Positions 43,614 to 55,202 are shown, counted from the stretch's first letter. The stretch: 64,000 nucleotides of DNA from Isoetes taiwanensis (GCA_021234155.1 JAJEKV010000004.1:18351310-18415309); one strand, 5' to 3'. Numbers and translations: made by a program. Notes: generated by a model not told the origin, from the letters alone.

Positions 43614-44670
43614 TAGGATGGCTAGGACTGCTACATGTGAAGTTAGGTTAAAATCTGAATTGTTATTTGCAGAGATGAAGGTCACAACATTAGTCATGAA
43701 GACAAGGTCCTTGCGAGAGAGCTTGGTGAATAAGAAAGACATGAGGAAACTCTGTCAAAACATAGTTGAAGCACATCGTCAAGGTAAGTTTAATGGAAAA
43801 CCTGCCTTGTGGGATTTTTTGTGAGATATTGCTCAAAATATAGTTAGACCAGGGCATAAGAAGAGGTATACAAACACAACAAAAGCCTTGTTTGAGACTA
43901 TTAAAATATGGGGTGGCAAGAGAATGCACAACTTCCTTTCCATGGATTTTGGTGGACCTAGCATTGCTACAACATTGCGCTCTACAAGGGAGAACTTTTC
44001 TTAAAGAGTCGGTATTAGAGATGAAACCTTTAAACACCTTGCACATACATACACCAGACATATGTATGGGAAAGGCTTATCATTAGGAGAAGTGCCAGCA
44101 CTCGTGGCAGAGGATGAGACGGTTATTAAGTGTGTTATTAGATGGATACCAAGAGATGACTGTTTAATTGGGTCATATTTGTGATGGAATATTTGAGGTT
44201 AGGGTTGGATCAGGCGAGCTGGGTTATAATAACATTATGAAGGCATTTTAACTGAATAATATTTGTCACTATGCACGTGTCCTTATAGTTAATCCTTTGC
44301 ACATAAAGCTTCCCAAACTTGTTCTTGCCGTGATTTTAACTTGCAATAAGTTTGACCACTTTGAGGTAAGACGACAGTGGGAGCAGGTTCAAAGGTTATG
44401 GGATGTTCATTTGAGGAAGGTTGTGGGCCCCCTGATTGGCCATAGTTCAGATGGAGATGCTAGAAGAAGAGTGTGCATGTTCGAGGATTATGCATCAGTA
44501 AAGGCAAGTGAAAGTTCCTATTGCATACTGTGGGATGGTTGGACATTAAGTGCTGTGCAAAAAGGTGGTCGTGATGTGTACGGATTGCACGATCAAGACT
44601 TCATGCATAATGAAAAGAAGCTGGTTAATCCTTTGGACAATGCAAGTAGAAGACTTTACTGAGGAAATGA
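43614..44670 (+). pseudogene. Continuation of copy A: transposase-like region with DGDARRR motif
   Basis: After the LINE the same strand reads MRKLCQNIVEAHRQGKFNGK, PALWDFL, then (shifted) KALFETIKIWGGKRMHNFLS and LRSTRENFS. Further on it reads ARVLIVNPLHIKLPKLVLAV, QWEQVQRLWDVHLRKVVGPL, IGHSSDGDARRRVCMFEDYA. The G.SSDGDARRR block reminds me of uncharacterised transposase-related proteins, but I cannot name the family. Stops and frame changes are present. Joining it to the 38.4-39.9 kb part is inferred from strand, spacing and the LINE target duplication. Confidence 0.45.
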
Positions 44671-44813
44671 GCTTGTGACTTTAAATGATATTTGGCTCGT
44701 CTTTGAATCATGCCAAGGAAACCATGGATTGGAAGCTGGAGATGTGAAGAGGAAAGATAGACAGAATTGGTGGGCAAAACTGTCTAGACATTTATAGTAG
44801 TCGCAGATTCACA

Positions 44814-46933
44814 GATTCAGACGTGGAACAAGGCTTACAAAACGCCTTGCCAATGGAAAGCCCGGACTGGATGGCATGCGCGTAATTGCTTAAGTGGGCA
44901 GGGCCGTCCATAATACCGTCTTAACCGCCTTGTTCAACAAGGCATTACAGAAGCTTCCCATGCAAATGGACCAATAGCGAGTTGTTTCCATCTATAAGGC
45001 GGGTGACCCGCTTTGCCCGACCAATTACCGAACAATCATGGTCAGATTCGGTGTTTGCAAAATTGCTTCTTTGGGATTCTCGGAAATGGATTAGTTGACG
45101 GGCCGGGGCAGAGGCGCGAGAGATCTGGGCCCTCACCCGGCGGGATTCAGACCTCGACACTCAACCATTGACCACATCTTCACATTGCGAGCTACGGTTG
45201 AAGACAACGGGAACCGCCCGTCGGGACCTATATTGTTGCCGTGGATTTTGCAAAGGCATTTGACAACGTGCCTCGGGAAAAACTATGGGCAAGATTGCGG
45301 CGGTTTGGGGGTTCCGGTAGATTTGCGAGAAAGCGATTAATACGAGCTTTATGAAAGATGCGGAATTCGGTTGCAGCCGACAAGCCAACCATTTGATAGT
45401 AGTATCGGGGTTCGCCGGGGATGCCCTCTCTCCCCAACATTGTTTGGGCTTTACATTGATCAATTGGGAGAGCTGGCTTTTGGCGATAATGGGGGCGACG
45501 GGGCTCACCTTCTCTACCGGATCATCAAGTAGTTAATATATGCTGATGATGGACCTCTAACACACACCAGCGGACATGCAGCGACATCTCGATGCCGGAC
45601 ACATTTTGTCAAGCGGCCCGATATGCTTGGCGTCAACTTGGCCAAGACTAAGGTGGTTTTCATATCACCTTCACGACAGTAGAGGATCCCTCCTTAAATA
45701 TCGAGAGGGAGAATGTGGAAGTAGCATCCACATACAAATATTTGGGAGTGGAGTTTCCGTCTACTATATACCTTTGGGACACATCCATCTGACTCACGAG
45801 TTACGCCCGGTTTGGAAAGCACTATATGCAATGCAAAACAATAGTCATAGAGCGGAGTTGTATGATTGGACCCATCGGTCACCTGTTCAAAGTCTTAATG
45901 GAGCCCTGTCCTTTTATACGGGGTGGAAGTATGGGGCCCAAAGAGTATCCCTCGCTACTTGGAATGACTTGGAGCGGGTGAGAAAGCCTTCTTGGTACGA
46001 GCACTAGGGGTGAAGTCCACAGTCCCATATCAAATTCTACTTGAGGAAGAAAGGATTCTTGCCTCTTGAGGGCGGCCCTTGATCGCCATATTGTCTATTT
46101 TCGGAAGGTGGTCAACATGGGCGATGATCGTCTCCCAAAACTAGCTTATATCATGGCAATGGGGCCACAATGCCTCAAGGCCTCTTTGGAGGGAAAAGAG
46201 AGCTCAATGGATGGCTAGATGGAATGTGCGGGAGCACGAGGTGCATACATGTGCAAACAGAGGCAGATCGCCATAGCTTGAGGCAATATCTTGACGCTTG
46301 CTTCATCGGCAAGCTTTGGGATGCCGGCCGCCCTTGAACAGTCAAGACATCACACTACCAGCGCCACATAAATCCCACATTGGAACGAGGCCCACAATGC
46401 TACCCACGCACCCACTTGCCCATGAAAAAGACGCAAACTCATTGCCTCCATTCGCATAAGGGCACATCATCTTCAATTGAGACAGCAGATGGATTGGTGA
46501 GCCACGTCGGGACAGGCTCGTCAATCTTGCCAAATGGGAGTCATTGAGGATGAATCTCATACGCTTCAAAGTTGCCCAAAGATATGATCAAATCCCGGAC
46601 GCTATCGCCGAGTTGGTCGCCGGCGGCCGCTACATGTGACATTGAGCACGGCATCGGACGGATGCTAGGATCATACCTTCAGGAGGTCATGGACATGCGA
46701 GATCACCGTGTTCACCGCACGCACTTGACATACATACACATTTATTTCATGATGATGTATACTTATGCGGTTTGGCATTCTTATTATCGCCCGCGGTTTT
46801 CCCTCGAAAACCCTTTCGGGTGGGTTTTTTTAACGGACGGTAATAAGTTTGCTGCGCTCCTTCTGGGTCCCATAGGCCGATTGGTCTCAGTGGACGATAA
46901 AAAAACTATTCTATTCTATTCTATTCTATTCTA
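44814..46933 (+). mobile_element. LINE copy 3 (APE-type), plus strand, TTCTA tail
   Basis: 5'-truncated: it starts in the RT (about 44830) and reads AGFRPRHSTIDHIFTLRATV, then diverged core motifs, HSHRAELYDWTHRSPVQSLN and, near the end, GSYLQEVMDMRDH. The 3' end carries GGGTCCCATAGGCCGATTGG and a (TTCTA)n tail at 46908-46933. The intact target in the other LTR copy reads CGCTTCTACATTTATG. Here CGC is followed by the LINE, and the LINE tail TTCTA by CCCATTTATG, so the element joined at a pre-existing TTCTA. Confidence 0.8.
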
Positions 46934-47118
46934 CCCATTTATGCCGGTGTCTCGGGAACATAGCATCCAGATCTACTCAAGCAGTCTCCCATGGGTCCGT
47001 TACAATCTCTCCCACTAGAACTATGCTCGTCCTCAAGCATCACAAACCAAGTCATGACCTACCGTCCAACGGTATTCCGGGTCACACTTGTCCCCATGGA
47101 GACTCAAACTCGAGCCCT

Positions 47119-47130
47119 GCTCTGATACCA
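47119..47130 (-). promoter_or_regulatory. Primer-binding site (tRNA-Met) of the TRIM-like element
   Basis: The minus strand reads TGGTATCAGAGC, the standard initiator tRNA-Met primer site of plant LTR elements, two bases after the LTR end ACGTCACA. Confidence 0.85.
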
Positions 47131-47499
47131 AATGTGACGTTCCTAACAGATATGCCCTTAGCCAACTGGACAAAACTGTCTAGACGTTTTTATGAGTAGT
47201 CGCTTCTACATTTATGCCGGTGTCTCGGAACGCGATACCAAGATCTACTCGAGCGGTCTACCATGGTGGGCTTAGTATTTTATAGTGCGCTATTTATCCT
47301 TAGTAGGAAAAAGTAGATGAACCCCATGGTGCAGATGTTTGCTACGTTAGCTTGGACACGTGTACTAAATACTTTATACGAATTTCATTATAAGTTTAGT
47401 CTCAAACTTTATACATGCTAGTGGCAAGGTTGATGCACTTAGTTGTATTTTGAGTATGTGGTAGATTAAATTGGGACTGCACCAATTTGGACGGAAATA

Positions 47500-47848
47500 G
47501 TAGAGCTTAAACCTATATGGGTTAATGAGGAAGTTGTTGTATAATGTGGAAGGGTATTGGGAATATCCATGTCCTATTGCTGTTGTGGCGGAAATGTGCA
47601 ATTGAGGAGACTGACTCAGAACATAGCAGTGGCTCAGAATCGCGAAAAGTCATATGTGGATAAGAGACGTAAAACCCTAGAGTTGTCTAAAGGTTAGTCT
47701 TTTGCATTTAAAAGTAATAGAAGAAGTGTTAGACCGCATTGAAGCAGTGCCTTATGGAGTAGAGTTACGCCACATATTAAGGTTGGAGAAGCATGTGTAC
47801 CTCAAGTAACTCATGAGGACATGAATTGAATTTTACAAGGGGAGAATG
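47500..47848 (+). pseudogene. Ty3/gypsy polyprotein C-terminal remnant
   Basis: NIAVAQNREKSYVDKRRKTL is the stretch that follows the integrase core in Ty3/gypsy elements (Q.RQKSYADKRR). Scattered pieces up to CVPQVTHED follow, then a polypurine-like AAGGGGAGAA at 47837-47846. TGTAACGAACC at about 47848 could start its LTR; the LTR end was not found. Confidence 0.55.
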
Positions 47849-49043
47849 TAACGAACCTAGTGGCCTTGTGAGCATGACGTTCGTAAGTTACCTGAAAGTG
47901 GCTTACTTTGTCTCAGTATAAGATGGTATAGATCATCTAACGACCTTGTTGATATGTGACCATGGGTTATGCTAGTAGTGGCATTTAAAACTATAGAAAT
48001 ACATTAGCAAAGGTTATACAAGCAGAAGGTGTTAGATTATTGAGTATTGGACTTGTAAAATATGATAAACATGCATTGAATTGCATGCATGTACATGCAT
48101 ATGCGCATGCACGCATGTGATTGCATGCATTTCACTTGTAGAGTATGCATATGCATTGAGATTTACTCATTGTATATATATTGGATGTGAATAAAGGAGA
48201 TGGTGTCTTGGTTTGGTGAAGGATCTTGTTTATTGTTCTCCTCTACCTATTCTCTAGAGAAGGAGAGGTTGGCCGGATTGTAGAACAGTAGCAGAAACTG
48301 GAAGGAGCTTGCAGATGGAAACGCGATGAGGAAATAGAAGCAAGAAAGGCAGACCCAGTTAATAGGAAGTAGAATCAATCCGAGAAACTGAGGTGGGGAT
48401 CTAATGCGTGTTTGGGAATTTGAAGAGCGATTGATTTGTTGTATTGCTTTGGTGGTGCTTGCAGTAGAACCAGCAGCTATGGCGAACCCAATCGGCTGTT
48501 TCGGCTAGAATAGATCTTCAATTTGGTTCTATGTCACCACCCAGAGTCTTCCTTATGAATAATTTTTTGCTGGTCAATTTTGTGATCATGTGACTAAAGA
48601 CTACTATATGAAATCTGATGTAAAATGGCTTACACTTAACTTGGCAATATTGATCAGATTATTACAAAGGATTATGCAATTTATTTCATGACCATAATCT
48701 GTATTTAACATTCAATTTCTGGAAATGAATGATGCAGTTTAATTCAAGATTCTGTGATCCTTTAACTTTAATCCTGTGAACCCTTGGTTTAAAATTTTGT
48801 AATCCTTTGATCATGGCTTCTCCTAAACATTTTGTAGGGGTTCATAAATATTTTGTCGAGGTTGCATGCATCAAAACCCTAAAATAGAATAGAATTTTAG
48901 AAATCAGGAAAGAAATAGCAGGTATTAAAGCATATTATATTGTATTATATATTCACAAAAAAGGATCACCACAAACTGTACAGATCATACAGGCCAACCA
49001 TCTTTACAAAACCCTCCACGGTAAAACCCAACAAAAGTTCAGA
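47849..49043. other. Non-coding stretch, possible degraded LTR
   Basis: It starts TGTAACGAACC as an LTR would. A GCATGC/CATGCATGTACATGCATA palindromic run lies at 48071-48125. There is no gene. Confidence 0.35.
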
Positions 49044-49412
49044 TCAAAGATTTGCATCAGATATATATATTTCATATTTTTTATATATAGCCGAGGAAAC
49101 AAGAACACAAGAAAATTCCTTCGAAAATATCGAGGCCGAAAAGGCACTACACATGTCCAGCAGAGGCATCTTCAGCTCCACATAGAGATCATTACCTTCA
49201 GCGTAAATTTTCATCTGTAGAAGGCACTCCTCAATGTTATGAACTCGATCAACCCATTGTTGGACCTTATCAGAGATTGCAGCTCCTAGACTTTGCATCC
49301 TATCTACTTCCAAGGCAGAAAAATGAGTCACAATAGTCATTTTAGTGCCAGTTTGGCTGGATCCCACGGATTCCTCCGAGGGTTTCCTTCTTGTGGTCTT
49401 GGTCCTGGTCAT
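49044..49412 (-). CDS. Small unidentified protein, 122 aa
   Basis: A single minus-strand frame begins with basic MTRTKTTRRKPSEESVGSSQ. A predicted helical part follows (LGAAISDKVQQWVDRVHNIE, ECLLQMKIYAEG) and the end is more hydrophobic (FSKEFSCVLVSSAIYKKYEI). A TATATA lies about 70 bases upstream on the same strand (49482-49487). There is no membrane helix and no known motif. It may be a complete small gene or a first exon. Confidence 0.4.
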   Translation of the reverse strand: MTRTKTTRRKPSEESVGSSQTGTKMTIVTHFSALEVDRMQSLGAAISDKVQQWVDRVHNIEECLLQMKIYAEGNDLYVELKMPLLDMCSAFSASIFSKEFSCVLVSSAIYKKYEIYISDANL

Positions 49413-50189
49413 GCTTTGCTGCAGAGGAGTTGAAGAGTTGGAGGAGCAATTCCGAAGCTCGGAGGAGCTAAAGAGTCAGAGTATATATGCTGCATGCACA
49501 AAATTGGATGATATAGTCCTTGCCATAATGATGTCCTTAAAAGACGAGCCTTGCAATCAATTCTTTATTATAACAGAATGTATTATTAGATTCTTGGATT
49601 TTTTTTTTTTTTTCCTAGTGACCATTGAATTAGGTAATATAAAATGCCAGATGTGCCCAGTAAAATCCCAGATCCCTCCCAAATGTACAACTTTGATACA
49701 CCATCGTTTTTAAACCCTAAATCAAGTCCAACATTCCTAGATTGGAGGTAAATGTAAGGTAGAGGGTAGGTTACATGAACAATCTACTCAACGTAAAACT
49801 ATGGTTGAGGGTAGGATAAGTTGGGATCGAACTGGGTGTAAAGGTAATGACAACACAAGACCGTATACAAAGGGGTTTCCATAGATGGCAAGCTGTATAC
49901 AAAGGGGTTTCTCCATACCCGAGGAACGCACATGCCATATATCCCTTATATAGAGGTGAACCCCTCGGGGAGTTAACAAGCAAAGCAGGAGGAATTACAG
50001 AAGCACCAGATTGCATAGGGGAGGCAAATGCCAAAATGGGAAACCCCAAATTCGGTACTGATTCTGATGTTGAGCTGCCTGGTGCCATACATCAACAGAA
50101 AGCTTACAGTCCGAGCTTTCCAAAGCACTAAAAACCATCCAGATTTGACACCCGAGGAGAGAGATATGCACAAAAACGGCAGATGGCAC
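49413..50189. other. Non-coding stretch
   Basis: It includes a direct repeat of GTATACAAAGGGGTTTC at about 49863 and 49895 and a T-run at 49600-49613. No gene is recognised; the right part may be eroded LINE sequence. Confidence 0.35.
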
Positions 50190-50420
50190 CTCACATGGCG
50201 CCTAAGTCATGGCAGAATCGACTTAGTATAGCGGGCTCGGATATGATTGAATGCTGGACATTGCTGCAGTATGTGATATTTGTCCTCAATGGCACCCTGG
50301 TGGCAACACTGACAGAGTCTATCCTCACACGCCTTTCAAGCCCATCTGCCTGTCTCAATTCACAAGCGATGTGCACTTGTGCGAGTTGACGCTATCAACT
50401 TGTGCTTCTTCAGTGACATA
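50190..50420 (-). pseudogene. LINE 3' fragment related to copies 1-3
   Basis: TTTGTCCTCAATGGCACCCT with GGTGGCAACACTGACA matches the 3' parts of the other LINEs (TTCATCCTCAATGGCCCACG at 40312; CTCATCCTCAATGGCACCGT at 35750). On the minus strand it reads CHQGAIEDKYHILQQCPAFN, the C-terminal zinc-binding segment. Confidence 0.65.
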
Positions 50421-51307
50421 TGTGTATACAGGGTACCTATTGCCGTTATCGCTGCAACAGGGCATTCAAAGACCTTACAAGTGCAACTATAGCAACCTTG
50501 GAATGCACAACTGTGGTGATCTTGAAGCAAAGATACCAGCTACTTTCTATCTAGTGCACAAATTCGGCAAGAATACAGACTATGAGTCATCTGAAGAACC
50601 AAGCACAAAGAAATCCCATGGAATCTGATCTCTAAACCAAGCTCAAAGGATGAAGAATTCGATTCTCCACTCAAAACATGTTCCTATTACTAATTAGATA
50701 GCCCAATCTGTTAAGCTTGGCTATGGTGGTTGGCTGAGGGACAGAGAAGTGTAGGTACGATGGCCATGTAAGGGCACACGATCTGCAGCAACAAATTACT
50801 TCCACTGCCTCTAGTCGCTGTCACAACCATCTCCAGCTATTCTATTCGTCCAAAATATTTTGGCATATTCTATAGAGTATCATCTTCTAAATAAATCCAG
50901 ACCTTTTATTTGTCATTCCCTCTTGCCCCCACGAGCAGAGCGCTGCATATATCAAACGATGTTATATTATAGCCAGGGGCATGTCCGTGGTATATCCGTG
51001 TCTTTGACATGTTATAGCCACGTTCAAAAAAAATTACACGGTAATTTTGTGGACTTGGCAAATTTTCTGCCATTTAAGGCTGGCTATAACATGCCCACGT
51101 TCGACATTTACAACGATGGCCCTATGGGCGACCCAAAAGATGCTAACAAGATTTCGAAATACAAATCGATTCCAAGAAATATAATCTCCAGCGTGGCAGA
51201 ATCCTAGACGTCAGATAGATGGAGGCACACAACCCTAAGTTTTAGGCTTTTTTTTTTCCCCTATAACAGACTACCGTAGCAGTATTGCGGCGTCCAGAGC
51301 AAGCGCT
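50421..51307 (+). other. 5' flank of the NDPK gene
   Basis: The T-rich run at 51249-51259 and the 5' leader lie here. There is no other gene and no convincing TATA box was chosen. A GCTATAACA-type word recurs at about 50971, 51013 and 51086. Confidence 0.35.
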
Positions 51308-52179
51308 ATGGCGGAACAGACCTTCATTATGATCAAGCCCGATGGCGTTCAGCGTGGCCTCGTAAGTGATTTACGTTCCTCAAAGTTTCAGATCAGGAAC
51401 ATTTTTTCTTTTCCTAGTCATTACCTTTTTCCATTGTTAATCTAGAATCCACAACTATGCAGTATGTTCCTTTGGTTTGTACCACTCATGTTGGCAAATG
51501 CACTGATCTAGCATTCAGTTCTTTTGTTATTTCGTTCTTCTGTTGCTTATTCAGACTTCTTTTTTTTTGCCATTAACAGATTGGCGACATCATTTCAAGG
51601 TTCGAAAAGAAAGGTTTTACCTTGAAAGGTTAGTCGCTTTTCTTTCATAAAGGTTGCTTTTTATGCTTCGAACTTTAAAGTGGCTGCCCTGTTAACTATA
51701 CATGTTGATTCGTGCAGCATTGAAATTTATACAGATTGAGCGTTCATTTGCTGAGAAGCATTATGCTGATCTCTCAACAAAACCCTTCTTTCCTGGTCTT
51801 GTGGAATATGTCATTTCTGGACCTGTCGTTGCAATGGTTTGGCAAGGCAAAGGTGTAGTTGCCACAGGACGCAAAATTATTGGAGCAACAAATCCTGCAG
51901 AATCTGCTCCTGGTACCATTCGTGGGGACTTTGCAGTTGAGGTTGGCAGGTATGTGCAGTCCAAGCCCTAATTGTATAATAAAAAACCAACCTTTATAAT
52001 TACCCTGGTTCATGCTTGCTTTAAACTTTTTGGACTGATCCAATACAATACTTGTGCTTTACAGAAATGTCATTCATGGAAGTGATTCTGTTGAGAATGC
52101 AAAGAAGGAAATATCACTATGGTTTCCAGATGGCGTAGTTGATTGGCAATCAAGTTTACACAGCTGGATCTATGAGTAG
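51308..52179 (+). CDS. NDPK1: Nucleoside diphosphate kinase 1 (four exons, intact)
   Basis: Exons are 51308-51361, 51580-51628, 51718-51949 and 52065-52179, all GT-AG, and phases join without a break to about 149 residues, the normal length of cytosolic group I NDPK. The start is [18 protein letters not shown]. Exon 3 gives [58 protein letters not shown]. Exon 4 gives [20 protein letters not shown] and ends [14 protein letters not shown] contains the phospho-accepting histidine; KPDGVQRG and [15 protein letters not shown] bind nucleotide. The enzyme moves the gamma phosphate between NTPs and NDPs and is usually a hexamer. There is no transit peptide, so it is cytosolic. It is the clearest functional gene in the window. 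Confidence 0.95.
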
Positions 52180-53530
52180 CTTTATCTCTGGGCATGTGAA
52201 CTGCTGAGCCTTTCTGAACATATGAAAGGCTTAGTGAGATTTATTAATGATTATTATTCAAAAGTTTGCTTGAAATTATTAGTTCTAACCTTTCTTTCTG
52301 GCTAAATCAATGACTCTTTATCTACTATTTTTGCTGTTAGCCTAGTCTTCAGGATATGATAGGATGGTCTGAGAAAAGGTTTGTCGTAATAGCTCCATGT
52401 AGGTACTATTTTCTTTTACATGTGCTTAAATTTTGAATGACGAGCTTGCAGAACTTCCACTAGCAAAAGTGCTAAGTTTTGATTTTAAAATTAAAGGGTG
52501 CACGTTTTTTGACAAAAAGAAAAAAAATGCAAAGTGGTTTGGGCTGTGTAACCAAATAGTAAATTGATGCAAGTCGTTAACATCTATATCCTAGAAAATC
52601 ATTCCTCGAATCTGACTACATAGACACTCAATTTATTGGGTTACTAGAAAATTGCCCACCAGAAAATTGCCCACCTTTAGTGGGTGATTTGTACATGAAG
52701 AGTGGGGTACTAATGTATGAGGTATTAATGTGACATATGATGTCAAATTTTCAAAATGCAACTTATGTTGGATTATGCAAAATATAACCAATATGTGTTT
52801 GCCAACACATACCAAAAAGATTTGTGATGTTGAACAAAATAGAAATAGTGCCGCTGGTTTGTCTTGGCGTGCAATCTTATTGCGCCATGTGGCAGGTCTC
52901 TACAACCCAGAATAAAAGTAGGGTTCATCCATTTCGCATCTATGTTTTTGTTTAGGGTTTTCATTAGGGTTATAGCCACAGCTGTCGCATTTTGTCTAGC
53001 TTCTCACATCGAGTTCTTGGCTTCTCAGCTCGGTTTTGGGCTTCAAAGATCTTCGTCGATTCAAGGAGCTTTAAAGATCTTTGCCTAAATCACGACCTTT
53101 AGCAGATTCGCAAAAAGAAATGGCCATGAGACCCTTTGATATACAAACTTTAGCCTGTTGCATGGCGTGTTCATGATCCCTAATCAGTTTGGATTTATCA
53201 GGGGGCGCAAGCTTGCTTTGTTTCTCGCGTTTACGGGAGACAGAATGACGAAAGACCGAATCCCCAAAACCAACAACTCCAGCGAAGCATTCATCGTCAG
53301 AATCCTATTTGTATAAATAATACTTCTCAGCTCAGTTCTTAGCTTTTCAGTTGCCGATCTCACAGCCTTGTATTCTTCGTAGACAAAGCTTAAAAGATCT
53401 ATTTATATTTTGCAGGTAGAGGGGTAGAGCTCCAAAGATTTTGCAGTTAGAGCTCCCCCTATTTCACAGATCTTCTATTTCTATTTGGCAGACAGATCTT
53501 CCCAATCTTCCAAGCTCTACCATTTCTATT
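52180..53530. other. 3' flank of NDPK and non-coding stretch
   Basis: It includes a direct repeat AGAAAATTGCCCACC at 52646-52675. No gene is recognised. An ORF at 52864-53088 has no family features. Confidence 0.35.
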
Positions 53531-53637
53531 TTGTAGGGGAATGGATGTACCTCCATTCTCGGTTTTGCAGGTGACCCGCTCTCGGCCCATTTGCAAAACC
53601 GGGAATGGAGTCCCAACCTTCATTCCCCTATACAAAA
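53531..53637. repeat. Foldback element
   Basis: Left arm TTGTAGGGGAATGGATG..CTCCATTCTCGGTTTTGCA pairs with right arm TTTGCAAAACCGGGAATGGAG..TTCATTCCCCTATACAA around a loop of about 20 bases. Mismatches are few. It is a MITE-like hairpin. Confidence 0.75.
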
Positions 53638-53697
53638 ATTTTGTGACATTGCGATAAACAAGGCCTTGAACCTCGATTCCCATCAATTAAACTGTTG

Positions 53698-53718
53698 AAT
53701 AGAATAGAATAGAATAGA
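53698..53718. repeat. (GAATA)n microsatellite
   Basis: Four units of the pentanucleotide that forms the tails of LINE copies 1 and 3, here without LINE sequence beside it. Confidence 0.8.
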
Positions 53719-54144
53719 GACTATGTAACTATCATATGCTCTTCAAACGTCCTGGAGCAACATTTGAAGTCCCTTATCCACATCCAGAAGAATCAAAACA
53801 CCATGGGTTCCTCGCATTAGTCCATTCTAGGCACCCAAGTGCATAAAATTCAACAAAATTCGTACAGTAATATCTCCCAACAAAAACACAAAACACTATT
53901 AATGGTGCTCATCAAACACGAAACACTATTAATGGTGCTCATCAAACACAAAACACTATCAAATGGTGCTCATCTAACTCTACTGAATCTCCAATCATCT
54001 AGCGAAGCATTCGCAATAACTCTGTATGTTTGAGTCATGTAATCTTTTAACATAGCAAACACAACGTAATTAACGGTACTTATATCCAATCCTCTAGAGA
54101 AGCATTCGCAATAGCTCTGGTAGAGTCATCTAATCTATTATCCA

Positions 54145-54192
54145 TACAAGAAATTTATCGCGGCGGCCAAGGCCGCCGCGAACATTTCTCTT
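54145..54192. mobile_element. CACTA-like terminus, copy 2
   Basis: It is identical over 48 bases to 19846-19893, including the perfect CGCGGCGGCC/GGCCGCCGCG hairpin; the flanks differ. A tandem of TCAAACACAAAACACTATTA-type units lies 200-300 bases to its left (53890-53980). Confidence 0.5.
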
Positions 54193-55202
54193 GCCCAACT
54201 CGCAGCAAGGTAAATTTTTGTATCAAGTAAAAAAGGATCTCAGTTATGGGCTTGCAAAATCGAACTAAATGTGTTTAAGTTGGAGAACTCTAATCTTCAA
54301 TATGCCAGGTGAAATCTTTGCAGCAAACGAACTCCATGAAGATAGTTTTGCAAGCTATGGGTGCTTCGTTACCATTGGAACAGAGGGCTCCAAGTTTGTA
54401 GGCATGATCTGAGGCACTTGGCTGCGAGCAAAAAGGCTCCTAGATATAATAACTCAGTTTCAATGTGAAGAACAACAGGACCGGCAAAATTATACCTTAG
54501 CCTCCTATGTTATAAAAATTGTCACACAAAGAACATATTTGTGATTGGGAAAGAAACACACGCCAACAATAAAACATGCAAAAAGATTAGGTGGCAATTT
54601 TATCATTAATCACTGATGTGACCACAAATTAACAATGTTTTGGTGCAATATCAACATGACAAACTGTTGAAGGCTACATGGATTAAAAGAATTAAACTTG
54701 CATGCATTTTAGAGGCAGCTCTTTCTTTGGTTCTTAACTTACAGAACAGAACATGGTTTGGATTGCATCTTGTTTCTTAATTAATAGGCATTGTACACCA
54801 CAAACACATGACTTAATATCTGATAAGAAAAACTTTGCAAAACAATTTGGCATACACATAGCCATATGTTTATTTATGCTAATGTGCTTACTACTCTCAT
54901 AACAAGAGGTCAAGGGCAACACAAAAAATAAACATGTCAAGATATGAAAGCGCTCCACCGTATCTGCATAAATCAAATGTAGTAACAGTAAGAATTGTTC
55001 AATAGTTTGAACTGAGACAACAGGTGAACGTATATTTTGCAAACATTACGCAGCATATAACTTCAAACATTCTCAGGTATAAAGGTCCAGATTTCATGAT
55101 AGCTAGTGTTGTCCAAGGGTGCAGCACATTTGCTCCGAAGTATGACTAGTGAAGCAATAGAGATTTAAGATAATCCAAATGGCAAGGTAAAGCAGTCAAT
55201 AC
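54193..55202. other. Non-coding stretch
   Basis: No gene is recognised. A minus-strand frame at 54734-55042 shows no family motif. Confidence 0.35.

Larger units (their letters stand above)
44773..47274 (-). mobile_element. TRIM-like mini LTR element carrying a LINE insertion
   Basis: Read on the minus strand: an LTR of about 140 bp (47274-47133) ends GGAACGTCACA, then TT and a primer-binding site. Only about 128 bp of internal sequence follows, then a purine tract (AGTGGGAGAGA) and a second LTR starting TGTAACGG at 47004. The second LTR matches the first (ATTTATGCCGGTGTCTCGG, AAACTGTCTAGAC, AGTAGTCGC) but is split by the LINE at 44814-46933. A PBS, PPT and no coding space define TRIMs. The outer ends are eroded. 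Confidence 0.65.
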
